Under the pieces are notes generated by a model. That model searched no databases. It worked only from the letters and a program-made list of their open reading frames with translations, and was not told the DNA's origin. A DNA stretch of 64,000 nt, from the NCBI RefSeq assembly GCF_014200015.1, contig NZ_JACHOT010000001.1:1426001-1490000 (forward strand), given 5' to 3'. Below, in pieces: positions 11,101-17,848 of this stretch. Position numbers and translations under genes: made by a program. The DNA is from Aminobacter niigataensis (lineage in GTDB: Bacteria > Pseudomonadota > Alphaproteobacteria > Rhizobiales > Rhizobiaceae). Position 1 is the first letter of the stretch. Each line of letters starts with the position of its first letter.

Positions 11101-11423
11101 TTGCCGAAGGCGCCAAGCCCCGCTCCGCTCAGAATCCCGGGAATGTCGCGCACATAGGTACTGTTGGCCTGCAGTTCCTGGAAGGTCAGGACATCGTAAT
11201 TGCCCTTGACGAAGAATTCCGACATCACGCTCGGATTGGCCTTGAACCTGTCGAGCCAGGTGTTGAGCGTCAGGATCCGGATCGAATCCTCGGCCGCCTG
11301 TGCGGCAACCGCCGAGACGGCCAGCGCTGTGCCGCACAGCAGCGCGGCTGCTGCGGCGCGCAGGCGCCTGTCGGGGCGGGTTTGGGCAGGCGCATCCTCG
11401 GCGCCATGTTGGAAAGTCGTCAT
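8130..11423 (-). CDS. Autotransporter with N-terminal endonuclease/exonuclease/phosphatase (EEP) passenger
   Basis: 1097-residue type V secretion protein. A signal peptide ends near residue 43 (AVSAVAAQAAEDS). Residues 47-380 form an EEP (DNase I-like) enzyme: LTLNTW (51-56), LTFQE (79-83, metal-binding Glu), TTHLNYYD (151-158), TGDFN (184-188), IDHFLAS (323-329) and LSDHEP (366-371). The segment between GDFN and IDHF, about 135 residues, is longer than usual. Residues 480-700 are a glycine-rich beta-helical passenger with autotransporter strand repeats (VLAPGNSIGTINV). The last 270 residues form the outer-membrane barrel, ending in Phe. ATG chosen for its AGGAG site 7 bases upstream. A metal-dependent phosphodiesterase or phosphatase shown on, or released from, the cell surface is expected; the substrate (nucleic acid, phospholipid, inositol phosphate) is unknown. 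Confidence 0.9.
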   Translation of the reverse strand: MTTFQHGAEDAPAQTRPDRRLRAAAAALLCGTALAVSAVAAQAAEDSIRILTLNTWLDRFKANPSVMSEFFVKGNYDVLTFQELQANSTYVRDIPGILSGAGLGAFGKRQDGDVGVFSRLPGTYGANKIGDTATYTLLDATSSRPQSYVATTHLNYYDPSTNRINEAKGLNQWAASATAPIIMTGDFNAGDVSERGLHSISQQERLLRIYTKNPTNAFYLDLLKQYAKDQPQLDAFIAQWKGKGNAAIDGAPIPAGLFADEMYPVAGNLPQTMNILKKQYQVLQLPNEREQFSPHALNDGSVTWPSHGEDATNTWGSWHRVKIDHFLASRPFGKWWQIDDDQNDSYLGVITDVSYVTNANGSKTPLSDHEPVAHNVRWVGPQLETYDDGGTARTRVVWGKDASTFAERGKEFFLSRNNMRDDVYLGQISDANGLPILAGLTEAEKKTLLDCKSTDARFQQAIVDYCIDDHTFIGELKVADGGTVVVEEDAALGTEQAKLRLDGGSLRIAGTDMHVLGRNVVLEAGGGSIDIADATNIVGINKEISGTGNLTKLGLGALVLDGTHSYTGETVVGAGVLSLQGSIASSTLTTIGAGGTLGGIGTLGNTVVASGGVLAPGNSIGTINVAGDITFEAGSKFEVEANDKGESDKVAASGEAMLKGGSVLTLASGNNYAPQTSYKILTAGGGVSGTFADVSSNLAFLDPTLAYGANDVTLTLSRNDISFAEVGANGNQKATAAALESLGFDNAAYAAVANLDEAGAQQAFEQLSGEVHASARGMMMQDGGVMLDAATSRIDQAFGDNAAASMPVMSYGDDGLELVPADTDRFALWTRAFGSWGDSKADATNVGFDRSTGGLLAGGDAMVGDSWRAGVIAGYSRSSFNSANGSSSGSADNYHVGVNAGTRAGPFGLTVGAGYTWHRFDTARQVAFAGFADALSAKYDGGTAQVFGEASYKVDAGRFTVEGFSNLTYVNLRIDAFTEAGGAAALSSEASSSDVTFTTLGVRGSTEVALGAVDATLHGTLGWRHAFGDVAATSSFAFDGSGGFDITGSAIARDAAVLGAGIDFAVAPKTRLGISYAGRVSNGASDHGVDAKLAVSF

Positions 11424-11654
11424 CGCGTAACTCCTGTGTGCGACGCGACCGCGCATTGTCACAAAACCGCCAGGGCTGGCGTGCGAATGACATGTTGCGG
11501 TCACTGAAAAGTACGGATTCGGACATTAGTTGCGGTAGATGTCACTTTTACAACATTCCTGGATACAGTCCCAAAACCCCGCGCACGTCACCGAGTTGCT
11601 GGATGAACCCGGCATACGAATTTGCTAGCTAGGATTGTGGAGACCGGATCGCAG

Positions 11655-12446
11655 ATGGCCAGAACGAACGGACCCGGCATGGACAAGGACGACAAGAAAT
11701 CGAGGCGCCAGGCCCAGATCTTGAGCTATCTGGAGAAAAACCACTACGTCTCGATCGAGGAGATCACCACGCTTTACGGGGTAACGACACAGACCGCGCG
11801 TCGCGACATCATGGCTCTCGAACAGGACGGCAAGGTGCGCCGCCTGCACGGCGGAGCTACCATTTCGACACCGGTCGAGCCGTCGGTGCTGCGCCAGCGT
11901 CGGGTCGACAATGCCGCGCAGAAGGAAAAGATCGGCCGCCTCGCCGCCGAACTCATCCCGGACGGCGCTGCCGTGTTCATCGACACCGGCACCACCTGCG
12001 AGGCGGTGGCACGGGCGCTGATCGGCCGCCGCGACCTGCGCGTCGTCACCTACTCGCTGCGGGTAGCCACGACGCTCAGCGAAAGCACCAATTTCGCCAT
12101 AGCCGTCCCCGGCGGCTTCGTCCGCCAGGTCGACGGCGGCGTGTTCCGCGAGGAGACATCAGACTATATCAGGAGGTTCAAGTTCGACGTCGCCGTCATT
12201 TCGGTCAGCGGTGTCGACCATGACGGCGACATCGGCGACGACGACCATGCCGAGGTCGCCGCGGTCTCCGCCGCCATGGGCCAAGCCGGACGCACCATCA
12301 TGGCCGTCGACAGCTCAAAATTCGGGCGCCGCGCGCTCGTTCGGCTCGGTTCGTTGTGCGACATCCACACGCTCGTTACCGATACGCTGCCCGAAGAGCG
12401 CTTGCTCAACAAGCTGCGCGACAGTGGCGTCGAAATCCGCGTCTAG
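11655..12446 (+). CDS. DeoR family transcriptional regulator (GlpR-like)
   Basis: 263-residue regulator. The N-terminal helix-turn-helix (QAQILSYLEKNHYVSIEEI, then TTQTARRDIMALEQDGKV) with the signature RLHGGA is followed by a DeoR sugar-phosphate sensor domain (FIDTGTTCEAVARAL, then SVSGVDHDGDI and MAVDSSKFGRRA). The sensor usually binds a phosphorylated sugar or glycerol phosphate. It is divergent from the EEP autotransporter across 231 bases, so control of that gene is plausible. The ATG at 11655 is preferred; a TTG at 11622 and an ATG at 11679 are alternatives and no site is decisive. Confidence 0.9.
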   Translation: MARTNGPGMDKDDKKSRRQAQILSYLEKNHYVSIEEITTLYGVTTQTARRDIMALEQDGKVRRLHGGATISTPVEPSVLRQRRVDNAAQKEKIGRLAAELIPDGAAVFIDTGTTCEAVARALIGRRDLRVVTYSLRVATTLSESTNFAIAVPGGFVRQVDGGVFREETSDYIRRFKFDVAVISVSGVDHDGDIGDDDHAEVAAVSAAMGQAGRTIMAVDSSKFGRRALVRLGSLCDIHTLVTDTLPEERLLNKLRDSGVEIRV

Positions 12447-12503
12447 GCGTTGCGATAGAGCGGCGTCCTTTCGGAAATGGCCTGGTCTAGGGCCTGAATG
12501 GCC

Positions 12504-12734
12504 CTAGGGGCACAGCGGCAGCGTCGCGCAGGCCGAAGGCATCGGACGAAACAGCCTGCTCTTCCGGCGGGCGCTTGCACTGGACGACACGCTTTCCCAT
12601 CCCTGGGTACCTGCCACGGCATGGCGCGCGAGCATGCGGATGTCGTCGGCGCTGTATCCATCACGCTCCATGAGCTTCAGGATGATCGGGTCGTGCAACA
12701 GTTCCTCAAGCGTCAGTTCCGGCTGATCGCCCAT
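12504..12734 (-). CDS. Small hypothetical protein, 76 aa
   Basis: Unrecognised by name. The N-terminal 38 residues (LTLEELLHDPIILKLMERDG, then YSADDIRMLAR) look like the short conserved helical motif of many small rhizobial hypothetical proteins, which usually read 'LL.DPLI..VM..D'. The remaining half is basic and Ser/Arg-rich. The ATG is well supported by GGAGG 7 bases upstream. It is a monocistronic-looking minus-strand gene behind the YbaK-domain gene. Confidence 0.7.
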   Translation of the reverse strand: MGDQPELTLEELLHDPIILKLMERDGYSADDIRMLARHAVAGTQGWESVSSSASARRKSRLFRPMPSACATLPLCP

Positions 12735-12882
12735 AGTCGCCTCCGTTCGTGACCAATAGACTAGACACAACATAATCCCGAACCGTGACCGGCAAATGGC
12801 GGTTGCGTGACACGAAACGGGCTTTTCGTCGGCTGGCGGCCATTGGAGGTGGCCGCCTCGCTGGATTTGCGTATTGCGCTTG

Positions 12883-13347
12883 CTACCAGCTGATGCGGGC
12901 CTGCGGCATGCCATACATCAGGCGCGAAAACTCGTCGCCGGAGACATGCACCAGCGTGCGGTGGTCGCCGCCCTCGAAATAGACATCGCTGCCGCGGCGC
13001 AGCTGCTCGTCGACCACGCAAGCCACCCTGTAGGGCACGCCGAGGATCGGGACAGCCCCCTCGTCGCAGTCGGGAAACAGCGAGCTCGCCTCCTCTTCGG
13101 TGGCGAGCCGCACCTTGTCGCCGATGATCTCGCGCATCCTGGCGAGGTCGACATGGCGCGAGGCCGGCAGCACGGCGAGCACATAGCCGTCCTCCCATCT
13201 CAGCACCACACCCTTGGCAAGGGCATTGCCGGGCACGTGGCTCGCCTCGGCAGTCATCATCGAGCAGCCGGTCCGCGCATGTTTGGCGGCGTCGTAGCGG
13301 ATGTGATTGTCCTCTAGATATTCTTGCATCGTCAATGAGATAGCCAT
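12883..13347 (-). CDS. YbaK/aminoacyl-tRNA deacylase-associated domain protein
   Basis: 154-residue protein with a YbaK/EbsC fold. In the family this domain hydrolyses mischarged aminoacyl-tRNA in trans. The visible pattern includes KHARTGCSMMTAEASHVPGN, KGVVLRWEDGYVLAVLPASR and the C-terminal DVYFEGGDHRTLVHVSGDEF. The lysine of LAKGVVLR is at the conserved position. The ATG (13345-13347) has GGAGGAAC 4-9 bases upstream. The specificity (Cys-tRNA, Ala-tRNA or Pro-tRNA) cannot be read from the sequence. Confidence 0.85.
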   Translation of the reverse strand: MAISLTMQEYLEDNHIRYDAAKHARTGCSMMTAEASHVPGNALAKGVVLRWEDGYVLAVLPASRHVDLARMREIIGDKVRLATEEEASSLFPDCDEGAVPILGVPYRVACVVDEQLRRGSDVYFEGGDHRTLVHVSGDEFSRLMYGMPQARISW

Positions 13348-13623
13348 GACCGTTCCTCCGGTGGGCGTACATCGGACGCTATGGACCGGAACAGGCGGAG
13401 CAGGCGGCTGGCACCCAAGCGATGGTATCGGACAGTCCGATCCCGCCATGGCCAACTCATTGCCGGTTTGCCGGTATGCCGAAGTTTCGAGGCCCCAACT
13501 GGGGTATTTCGAACGCGCGGGAAAGATACACTGCGCGGCCGCCGACAGCAACAAAAGAGACCGCCGCGCGCCCCATTTCGAAGCGCGCGGCGACTGTGTC
13601 GGCCAGGCTTGCGGCGCCCTCGC

Positions 13624-14556
13624 CTACTGCGCTGCCTTGACCTGCTCGTCCCAGGTTTTCACCTTGGTCTCGCCGTTGAGGAAGGGCAGCGCCATCGCTG
13701 CCAGTTCGGGCGCGAAGAAGACATCGTAGTGGGTCCGGTTGGGGATGATCGCCAGGCGGTTCTGCGACATGGTCTCGCGCATCCAGCCGGCATCCTTCAA
13801 GCCGCCGCCGAGGAGCTGGTAGAATTTCACGATGTGCTCGGGCCGGTACATGTCGCTGTCGCCATAGACCAGCATGACCGGCATCTTCAGTGTCTTGACG
13901 TCGTCGGCCCAGTCATAGGGCGTGCGCATCATCTCGCCCATTCTGTTGAGCAGCTTGGGGAAATCCTCGACCTTCGGCGCCACCGCCGCATAGGCCTGGT
14001 ACATCGGCGTCGGCTTCATCATCTCGGCCATGCCGGCGCCGACCTGGGCCTGCATCGGCAGCATCTCGGGATAGAAGCCGTCCTGGGCAAAGCCCGCCGA
14101 TACCAGCACAAGCCTGCGAACCGCGTCTGGATGCTGCACGGCAAGGCGGAAGGCCACACCGGCGCCCATCGAATAGCCCATGGCGTCGGTCTTGCCGTAG
14201 CCGAGCGTCTTCAGCAGGCCGGCCATGTCGTCGCCCATGTCGACAAGGCTCATCTTGCGCTCGGTAAGTGCGGTTCGGCCATGGCCGTAGAGGTCGACCG
14301 CGATCACCTGCCGGCCCTTCGACAACGCCGGCAGCACCGGTCCGAACATGTCGATCGAGCCTAGTCCGCCATGGAGCAGCAGTAACGGCTCGCCCTCGCC
14401 GCGGATCTCGTAATAGTATTTCACGCCGTTGATCTCGGCATGTCCGGTCTTGGCGCCGGCAGCCGTAGATTTAGTCGTCTCAGCCATGGCCGACCCTCCG
14501 GTTACAACCGCGAGTGCCGCCGCCGCCAGCATGGTGATGAAACTGCGCTTGTTCAT
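13624..14556 (-). CDS. Secreted alpha/beta hydrolase
   Basis: 310-residue protein with a Sec signal peptide (MNKRSF...VVTGGSAMAE, cleavage near residue 25) and an alpha/beta hydrolase fold. The oxyanion segment LLLHGGLGS (59-67), the nucleophile elbow GYSMG (Ser129), the acid in YGDSD and a final THYD histidine complete a catalytic triad. It probably acts in the periplasm as an esterase-like enzyme. The substrate is unknown. The nearest upstream minus-strand gene, at 14857, is separated by an intergenic repeat, so it likely has its own promoter. Confidence 0.88.
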   Translation of the reverse strand: MNKRSFITMLAAAALAVVTGGSAMAETTKSTAAGAKTGHAEINGVKYYYEIRGEGEPLLLLHGGLGSIDMFGPVLPALSKGRQVIAVDLYGHGRTALTERKMSLVDMGDDMAGLLKTLGYGKTDAMGYSMGAGVAFRLAVQHPDAVRRLVLVSAGFAQDGFYPEMLPMQAQVGAGMAEMMKPTPMYQAYAAVAPKVEDFPKLLNRMGEMMRTPYDWADDVKTLKMPVMLVYGDSDMYRPEHIVKFYQLLGGGLKDAGWMRETMSQNRLAIIPNRTHYDVFFAPELAAMALPFLNGETKVKTWDEQVKAAQ

Positions 14557-14670
14557 GTCCTCGTCCCTTCTCCCGCCAGGTCTTGCGACCCGTTGCTCCT
14601 AGGACGAACGGGATGACGGGACGCCGACATTGGTAGAGAAATTCTCCACGGATGAGGACGCGCCTGACTT

Positions 14671-14851
14671 ACCTGCCTTCCCCCTTGCGGGAGAAGGTGG
14701 CCGAGCGAAGCGAGGTCGGACGAGGGGTGTTGGAAGGAATGAGAGGCAGAAGGAAACTCTGGATGGTGAAAAATCTGAAACGCTGCACTCCGTCCAGAAC
14801 CCCTCATCCGCCCCTTAGGGGCACCTTCTCCCACAGGGGAGAAGGAAAGGC
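14671..14851. repeat. Rhizobial intergenic palindromic repeat (RIME-like)
   Basis: Two imperfect inverted arms of about 60 bases. The left arm has CTTGCGGGAGAAGGTGGCC and GTCGGACGAGGGGT; the right arm has ACCCCTCATCCGCC and GGCACCTTCTCCCACAGGGG. Each arm has its own short hairpin. A related element is at 46003-46159. This is the familiar class of large palindromes between rhizobial genes; it fills most of the 300-base gap and holds no gene. Confidence 0.8.
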
Positions 14852-14856
14852 ACCTC

Positions 14857-15327
14857 TCAGAGCGTCTTCGCCAAAGCCTCGAGCTGGTCGGCGCACTGGC
14901 CCCAGCCCTCGTGAAAGCCCATCTTTTCATGAGCCTCGCGATCCTCGACCGTCCAATGCCTGGCAATGGCGGTGTATTTTGTCTTGCCGCTGCCGGCATC
15001 CTCGAAGGTCACGGTCGCCGCCATGAACGGCTTTTCCGACGGCAGCCAGGCTTCGGTGAAGGCATCGGTGAAGACCAGCTTCTCGTTCGGCACGACTTCG
15101 AGATAGACGCCGGAGCTGGGATAATCGACGCCCTCGGGGCTGCGCATGGTGATGGCGCTGGTGCCGCCGGCGCGCACGTCTAGCCTGGCACTGGCCGTCG
15201 TCCAGGGCAGCGGCGCAAACCATTTCGGCAGCAATTCGGCATCGGTCCAGCAGCGATAGAGCTTTTCGCGAGGGGCATCGATGATGCGGGTGAGCACCAG
15301 CTCGCGGTCGTTGGCACTAGCATTCAT
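14857..15327 (-). CDS. SRPBCC / AHSA1-type START-like domain protein
   Basis: 156-residue protein of the Activator-of-Hsp90-ATPase-1-like SRPBCC family. It begins with the typical LVLTRIIDAPREKLYRCWTD, followed by LLPKWFAPLPW and the cavity-forming strands; it ends in HEGWGQCADQLEALAKTL, which matches the C-terminal helix of the family. Members bind hydrophobic ligands; the ligand and role here are unknown. The ATG at 15325-15327 has AGGAG upstream. The right-hand arm of the palindromic repeat begins just past the stop. Confidence 0.9.
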   Translation of the reverse strand: MNASANDRELVLTRIIDAPREKLYRCWTDAELLPKWFAPLPWTTASARLDVRAGGTSAITMRSPEGVDYPSSGVYLEVVPNEKLVFTDAFTEAWLPSEKPFMAATVTFEDAGSGKTKYTAIARHWTVEDREAHEKMGFHEGWGQCADQLEALAKTL

Positions 15328-15413
15328 GTCGTCGTCTCCTGATGAATTTGGCTTTCGAAGCAAGGACGAAGCACAGCGGGCCGCACCGACAGTTCGATGC
15401 AAAAATTCGGCGG

Positions 15414-15662
15414 CTAGTGTTTGCGCGCCTGGACCAGATAGGAATCGATCGACGTCTCGCCCAGCCAGCGCGCCGCTTCGAGCCGGTGCAGGCCTTCGAC
15501 CAGCACGTAACGCTTGCCGTCGTGGCGCACCTGTATCGGCGTCTTCATGCCGTTCTCGACGATGTCCTCGGCGAGATGCCGCACGGTTTCGGGATGCAGC
15601 GTCTTCTTGCGCGCGGCAGGCACATAGATGTCGTTGAGCGGTATCTTCTGGACTCTGAGCAT
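15414..15662 (-). CDS. Small ParB-N-like (ParB/Srx fold) protein
   Basis: 82-residue protein consisting of only the N-terminal ParB-like nucleotide-binding domain. ITS features are IPLNDIYVP, HLAEDIVENGMKTPIQV and YVLVEGLHRLEAARWLG, where the GxHR-type EGLHRLEA is the hallmark motif. It lacks the helix-turn-helix and dimerisation parts of true ParB, so it is not a chromosome partition protein. Proteins of this size are common in rhizobia; function unknown. Confidence 0.82.
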   Translation of the reverse strand: MLRVQKIPLNDIYVPAARKKTLHPETVRHLAEDIVENGMKTPIQVRHDGKRYVLVEGLHRLEAARWLGETSIDSYLVQARKH

Positions 15663-15763
15663 GGTGGCTTCCGGCTGTGGAAGTACAGCTCCTCGTAGAT
15701 AGGGTGTTTTGCTGAGCCGGCCAAGGCAGCCGCCGGCGGCCTCAAGCCGATCGCCCTGCGGCG

Positions 15764-16237
15764 TCAGCTCCTTTTCTTGGCGGTACGCCGCTTGGCGTCA
15801 TCGATCATCATGTTGGCCAGTTGCATGCGCACCATGGCGCGCTGGCGCAGGTGCGGCGCCACCCGGTCGGGATGGTTGGCCAGCGCAAAGATGCGGCGCA
15901 TCTTGGCGAGATCGGCGGGCTTGGCATCGGCCAGCCCCAATTCGGCGGCAATCACTTCTGGGTCGATCGACGGCGCCTCGGGCTCCTCGACCGCAACCGC
16001 CTTGGCCTTGACCATGTCGAGCAGCGACACGAACTCGTCTTCCAGCGCGGCCCCTGCTTCGCGGTACTCGGCGGCAACCGTCTCGCCGGCGACGCGGATG
16101 CGGCCCGAATGCAGCTCGTCGGCAACCGCAAGATAGTCGAAAGGGATCGTCGGCGCGGGCGCAATGTCGCCTGGCTCGGACGCAACAAACAGATCATCGA
16201 GCAACGAAGCAAAGTCCCGATTGATCCCGGTGCCCAT
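15764..16237 (-). CDS. Hypothetical protein with J-domain-like C-terminus
   Basis: 157 residues. The N-terminal half has no recognisable motif and is acidic. The C-terminal 50 residues (LAKMRRIFALANHPDRVAPH, then LRQRAMVRMQLAN) resemble helices II-III of a J-domain with the HPD tripeptide, the motif that stimulates DnaK ATPase. The first J-domain helix is not obvious, so it may be a degenerate or J-like domain. The ATG at 16235-16237 has GGAGGG upstream, and the shorter start is preferred over an upstream in-frame ATG at 16288. Confidence 0.75.
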   Translation of the reverse strand: MGTGINRDFASLLDDLFVASEPGDIAPAPTIPFDYLAVADELHSGRIRVAGETVAAEYREAGAALEDEFVSLLDMVKAKAVAVEEPEAPSIDPEVIAAELGLADAKPADLAKMRRIFALANHPDRVAPHLRQRAMVRMQLANMMIDDAKRRTAKKRS

Positions 16238-16567
16238 GCAAGGCCCTCCGCACGAAAACAAATGATACGCAATATCCGGCAGAACCATAGGGGTGGCCGG
16301 TTAAAAATCGCTTCGATGCTTCGTCCGCATCTTAGGAATCGAACTGGAAAAAGCCGGGCCGCACGAGGACGACGGCCCGGAAACGCCCTACGGCGAGGAA
16401 AACCGGCAATCGCCGGCAATGCAGCTACGCTGGCGATGGGATTTTTGTTTCATCGCGACGAGATGAAAACGCCGGCACCCCGCATGGCAGCCATGTTTAT
16501 GCTGCACTGCACAATCACAATGGAATCACCTATATGTGCAATGGGAGGACCAACAGGAGCCTGAAAC
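16238..16567. other. Divergent intergenic region, 330 bases
   Basis: Lies between the J-like gene (minus) and the small gene at 16568 (plus) and must contain both promoters. It holds two weak hairpins (GCCGGGCC...GGCCCGG near 16350-16380 and CCGGCAATCGCCGG near 16404-16417). No gene or known regulatory motif was recognised. Confidence 0.5.
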
Positions 16568-16738
16568 ATGGGTTTCTACACTGAACTGTTCGCCCGCCCG
16601 CGCCCCAAGGAACAGGCACGCTATCGCGCAGCGCTCGCGCTGCTCAATGCGATGAGCAATGCCGACCGCTCCGACATCGGCGTCAAGCCGGCCGATTTCC
16701 CGCGCATTGCCCGGGAAATGTCGACACGCCAGGCGTGA
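16568..16738 (+). CDS. Small protein, 56 aa, DUF1127-like
   Basis: Starts at ATG 16568, 8 bases after AGGAG. The protein (MGFYTELFARPRPKEQARYR...) has a basic amphipathic N-terminal half and a C-terminal segment, LNAMSNADRSDIGVKPADFP, that resembles the LxDIGLxRxDI core of DUF1127 proteins. Short DUF1127 proteins in rhizobia are linked to RNA-binding and phosphate or stress responses. Assignment to that family is by eye and tentative; that the frame is real is supported by its ribosome binding site and spacing. Confidence 0.68.
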   Translation: MGFYTELFARPRPKEQARYRAALALLNAMSNADRSDIGVKPADFPRIAREMSTRQA

Positions 16739-16804
16739 TGGTCCCGCGCGTCACTGCGCTGCCGCAATCGATCATGCATCATTGCGGCAGGCAGGAGATT
16801 CGCG

Positions 16805-17845
16805 ATGAAGATTTTTTCGACGCCCGCGGCCGCCACGCTGGCCCTTTCGGCACTATGGCCCGTCCAGGCATTCGCGGCCGAACTGCCTTATCTCGATGAC
16901 CGATCCGACGCGGCCGCCGTCGTCCGCTCGCTCTATAATGCGGTGAGCCGCAAGGAATATGCCCGGGCCTGGGATTATTTCGGCGAAGCCAAGCCGGCCA
17001 AGGATTTCGAAACCTTCGCCAAGGGCTACGAGGCGACCGAGCGCGTCGACGTCGAAACCGGCGCGGTCAGCTCGGAAGGCGCTGCCGGCAGCATCTTCTA
17101 CAACATCCCGGTCGCGATCCGCGCCGTCGACAAGGACGGCACCGAGAAGGTTTTCGCCGGCTGCTATACCGCTCGCCAGGTCAATGGCTCGATCCAGGAG
17201 CCGCCGTTCACTCCGATCCAACTCGACAAGGGCGCACTCAAGCCCGCCGAAGGCGAATTGGCCGGCGCGCTGCCCAAGCAATGCGGCGACGCCCCGCCCA
17301 CCGAAACCGATGCCGTGCTCGACCAAGCAAAGAAGCTGTTTGCCAGTGACTACCAAGGCTCGTGCGACACCCGCTCGGAACGCGACGATGCCGCGCTGAG
17401 CTACACGATTTCCTATCACAACAAGACAGACGCGGCGGACGCCAAGCCGAGCGAGGCCAGGCTGTTCCGCTTCTACTGCACGATGGGCGCCTACAACGAG
17501 ACCCACGTCTACTATTTCTGGAGCGAGCTTGCCGGGCTGAGGCAGCAACACTTCGCCACGCCCGAACTCGATATCCGCTACGAGAACGACGACAGCGAGG
17601 GCAAGGTCGAGAGCGTCAGCACCATCGGCTACCGCTCGGAAGGCGAGCTGGTCAATTCGTTCTACGACGTGAACACCAGGACAATCGCCTCGCACGCCAA
17701 ATGGCGCGGCGTCGGCGACGCCTCGTCGGACGGCATCTGGATCTTCCGCGACGGCGCGTTCTCGCTGGTGAAATACGACGTTGATGCATCCTATGACGGC
17801 GAGATCAACCCGGAGACAGTGCTCGACTACAACACCGGGCCGTGA
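16805..17845 (+). CDS. Secreted protein, DUF1176-like
   Basis: 346-residue exported protein. The signal peptide MKIFSTPAAATLALSALWP ... AFAAE cleaves near residue 25. The C-terminal half has the features of DUF1176: RLFRFYCTMGAYNETHVYYF, a central ENDDSEGKVESVSTIGYRSE, and VNSFYDVNTRTIASHAKWRG with IWIFRDGAFSLVKYD. Function unknown in the family; periplasmic location is likely. GGAG is placed 7 bases before the ATG. It ends 3 bases from the converging hydrolase gene. Confidence 0.8.
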   Translation: MKIFSTPAAATLALSALWPVQAFAAELPYLDDRSDAAAVVRSLYNAVSRKEYARAWDYFGEAKPAKDFETFAKGYEATERVDVETGAVSSEGAAGSIFYNIPVAIRAVDKDGTEKVFAGCYTARQVNGSIQEPPFTPIQLDKGALKPAEGELAGALPKQCGDAPPTETDAVLDQAKKLFASDYQGSCDTRSERDDAALSYTISYHNKTDAADAKPSEARLFRFYCTMGAYNETHVYYFWSELAGLRQQHFATPELDIRYENDDSEGKVESVSTIGYRSEGELVNSFYDVNTRTIASHAKWRGVGDASSDGIWIFRDGAFSLVKYDVDASYDGEINPETVLDYNTGP

Positions 17846-17848
17846 CCG

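Noticed and set aside
9732-11507. A 591-codon frame antisense to the EEP autotransporter
   Set aside because: Caused by GC-rich codon use. The protein is not recognisable, while the opposite strand encodes clear domains.
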